Of a stretch of 8,712 nucleotides of DNA, positions 7,162-8,712 are shown one piece after another (the first letter of the stretch is position 1; every line of letters begins with the position of its first letter). The stretch covers positions 1 to 8,712 of the forward strand of contig CAJZJI010000017.1 of assembly GCA_916049935.1 (NCBI GenBank). The letters are read 5' to 3'. The notes below the pieces were generated by a model that worked only from the letters and a program-made list of their open reading frames with translations, ran no database searches and was not told the DNA's origin. This DNA comes from an uncultured Streptococcus sp. GTDB taxonomy: Bacteria > Bacillota > Bacilli > Lactobacillales > Aerococcaceae. Made by a program: the position numbers and the translations under genes.

Positions 7162-7200
7162 AAAATGGAAGTAAGCTTTTAGAGTTTATTTCCATTTTTT
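7162..7200 (+). terminator. Intrinsic terminator after the LacI-family gene
   Basis: AAAATGGAAGTAA (7162-7174) pairs with TTATTTCCATTTT (7186-7198) with one G-U, and up to three more pairs extend the stem toward a 5-nt loop. Six T (7195-7200) follow the GGAA/TTCC core. The A run on the left arm would also allow termination from the opposite strand, but no gene is seen there. Confidence 0.88.
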
Positions 7201-7266
7201 GTTTCCTGATTTCAGTTTATTTGCTAGGAGGAAAGACAGCAGTTTGATGAACTGTAACATCTCACA

Positions 7267-7295
7267 TTGCACGATGAGTGCTTGAGTGCTATAAT
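7267..7295 (+). promoter_or_regulatory. Promoter of mntH with extended -10
   Basis: TTGCAC (7267-7272) lies 17 bp before TATAAT (7290-7295). A TG at 7287-7288 makes the -10 an extended element (TGCTATAAT). Transcription would start near 7302, giving a leader of about 80 nt before the mntH ATG. The spacer contains a 7-bp tandem repeat, GAGTGCT at 7276-7282 and 7284-7290. I could not recognise an MntR or Fur box with confidence. Confidence 0.75.
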
Positions 7296-7381
7296 AGGTA
7301 CTGTTTTTTATATAGATATGACTTGTTTTCAGAAGATTTACATACAATGAAAATTATTTACAGTAGAAAGGGGAGAACAGG

Positions 7382-8712
7382 ATGTCTACTCATGAAAAAG
7401 TATCACTTTCAGAAGTAAACCAATCGATTGAGACGCCAAAGAATAATAATTTCTGGCAGAACTTAAAAGCTTTCTTAGGACCCGGAGCGCTCGTAGCAGT
7501 AGGGTACATGGACCCAGGTAACTGGATTACCAGCGTGGTCGGAGGGGCTTCGTACAAATATACATTGCTCTTCGTAATCCTTATTTCGTCATTAATTGCG
7601 ATGCAGTTGCAACAAATGGCAGGGAAACTTGGGATTGTAACGCGTATGGACTTAGCGCAAGCAACAGCGCATCACGCACCGCAGTGGCTTCGTCATGTGT
7701 TATGGGTGATTGTCGAATTAGCCTTGATGGCGACAGACTTAGCGGAAGTACTTGGATCAGCCATCGCGTTGAACCTCTTGTTTGGGATTCCAATCATGGG
7801 AGCCATCTTTATCACGGTTCTTGACGTATTCTTGCTTCTTGGGATTATGAAGCTTGGATTTAAGAAAATCGAAGCGATTGTATCGACGTTGATTTTAACA
7901 ATCCTTTTAATTTTCGTGTATTTAGTAGCGTTAGCAGAACCAAGTATCTCAGGGATTTTTACTGGATTCTTACCAACGGCGCAATTGTTTGATAAGACAA
8001 CTCCTGGACACGATAGCATTTTAACATTGGCGCTAGGGATTGTCGGGGCGACGGTAATGCCGCATAACTTATACTTGCATTCATCACTCTCACAAACGAG
8101 AAAAGTGGATTACACAAATCAAGATAATGTTCGTAAAGCTGTTCGTTTCATGACATGGGACTCAAACATCCAGTTGAGCTTAGCGTTCGTTGTGAACTCA
8201 CTCCTATTAATCTTAGGTGCAGCGTTATTCTTCGGACACGCATCTGAAATTTCTGCCTTCTCGCAAATGTACAATGCATTGCAAGATTCGAAGATTGCCG
8301 GTGCAGTCGCAAGTTCGACATTATCGACACTCTTTGCCGTGGCGTTATTAGCGAGTGGTCAAAACTCAACAATTACAGGAACATTGACAGGACAAATCGT
8401 TATGGAAGGTTTCTTACATATGAAACTTCCACAATGGATTATCCGTCTTGTGACACGTTTATTCGCCTTACTACCGGTAATCGTCGTAGCGATGTTGTTC
8501 GGTTCGCAAGAAAAAACATTGGACCAACTCTTGGTTTATTCACAAGTATTCTTATCAGTGGCGTTACCATTCTCAATCTTCCCATTGATTTACTTCACTT
8601 CGAAGAAATCACTCATGGGCGAGTTCACCAACGCCAAATGGAATACCTTCCTTGGATACGCGGTAGCCGTTATCCTAACGATCTTAAACTTCAAGTTAAT
8701 TTTTGATTTATT
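7382..8712 (+). CDS. mntH: NRAMP-family divalent metal (Mn2+/Fe2+) transporter, MntH-like (3' end outside window)
   Basis: The frame from ATG 7382 is open to the window end, giving 443 residues without a stop. The N-terminal 23 residues are polar, and then membrane segments begin. The two NRAMP metal-binding motifs are intact: DPGN (44-47) in the first membrane helix (GYMDPGNW) and MPHN (226-229) in the sixth (VMPHNLYLHS). The family QxxAGxLG pattern is seen as QQMAGKLGIVT, and GQNSTITGTLTGQIVMEGF marks the conserved later loop. About eleven hydrophobic segments are present. The protein imports manganese and possibly ferrous iron with protons across the cytoplasmic membrane. AAGGGGAG (7368-7375) is the ribosome binding site. 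With a typical family length of roughly 410-530 residues, only a short C-terminal part is likely missing. Its codon choice looks somewhat richer in GCG and C-ending codons than that of the regulator gene. It has its own promoter, and nothing ties it to the operon upstream. Confidence 0.95.
   Translation, partial: MSTHEKVSLSEVNQSIETPKNNNFWQNLKAFLGPGALVAVGYMDPGNWITSVVGGASYKYTLLFVILISSLIAMQLQQMAGKLGIVTRMDLAQATAHHAPQWLRHVLWVIVELALMATDLAEVLGSAIALNLLFGIPIMGAIFITVLDVFLLLGIMKLGFKKIEAIVSTLILTILLIFVYLVALAEPSISGIFTGFLPTAQLFDKTTPGHDSILTLALGIVGATVMPHNLYLHSSLSQTRKVDYTNQDNVRKAVRFMTWDSNIQLSLAFVVNSLLLILGAALFFGHASEISAFSQMYNALQDSKIAGAVASSTLSTLFAVALLASGQNSTITGTLTGQIVMEGFLHMKLPQWIIRLVTRLFALLPVIVVAMLFGSQEKTLDQLLVYSQVFLSVALPFSIFPLIYFTSKKSLMGEFTNAKWNTFLGYAVAVILTILNFKLIFDL

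Noticed and set aside
7236..7256. Inverted repeat CAGTT-TGATG-AACTG upstream of the mntH promoter
   Set aside because: Only 5 bp arms, expected by chance in DNA of this composition, with no match to a known metal-regulator box that I can state.
7227..7285. Tiny leader-peptide frame (ATG 7247, 12 codons) after an AGGAGG
   Set aside because: The AGGAGG is too far from the ATG, the frame overlaps the mntH promoter and would not be on the mntH transcript, and the lacI transcript should end at 7200.
7285..7309. Terminator-like hairpin with TTTTTT at 7304-7309
   Set aside because: The stem is short, with wobble and bulge, has almost no loop, and overlaps the -10 of mntH, so transcripts from that promoter would not contain it.
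8434..8706. Plus-strand 90-codon frame inside mntH
   Set aside because: It overlaps the conserved mntH reading frame in another phase and its translation shows no family features.
1..8712. CRISPR arrays, tRNA or rRNA genes, insertion sequences or phage attachment sites
   Set aside because: No regularly spaced repeats, tRNA-like cloverleaf, transposase or terminal inverted repeats were seen; the region looks like ordinary chromosomal operons.

Overview
The window is AT-rich with Gram-positive signals: strong purine-rich ribosome binding sites, consensus -35/-10 promoters, a lipobox signal peptide, and U-tract hairpin terminators. All recognisable genes are on the + strand. The protein style (GalE tail, LacI-type regulator, NRAMP MntH, fused ABC permease) suggests a member of the Lactobacillales, possibly near Granulicatella or another Carnobacteriaceae. 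That placement is an impression, not a computed result.

Layout. Bases 1-140 hold the last 45 residues of a UDP-glucose 4-epimerase (galE). After a 145-bp intergenic region comes a perfect consensus promoter (TTGACA-N17-TATAAT) with a perfect 18-bp palindrome just downstream. This promoter drives a five-gene block, 286-5597: a DUF1868-type 2H phosphoesterase, a lipoprotein solute-binding protein, an ABC ATPase, a two-domain fused permease, and an MgtC/SapB-family membrane protein. A long hairpin with a T tract lies between the binding-protein and ATPase genes, and a clear terminator closes the block at 5607-5635.

Next come a small unrecognised gene (5712-6083), a LacI-family regulator (6131-7129) with its own terminator (7162-7200), and an NRAMP manganese/iron transporter gene, mntH. 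mntH has its own extended -10 promoter and runs off the right end of the window.

How the parts may work together. The ABC proteins belong to the type I importer class annotated as ferric iron or 2-aminoethylphosphonate uptake. The binding protein lacks an obvious adjacent-tyrosine ferric-binding signature, and no phosphonate-degrading gene is present. A cytoplasmic 2H phosphoesterase as first gene and MgtC as last gene point instead to uptake of a small phosphorylated compound, perhaps a cyclic phosphodiester, which is opened after import. The palindrome has a central CpG, as LacI-family operators do, so the nearby LacI-type protein is the natural candidate repressor. The substrate and this regulatory link are inference. 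This module is the most interesting part of the window.
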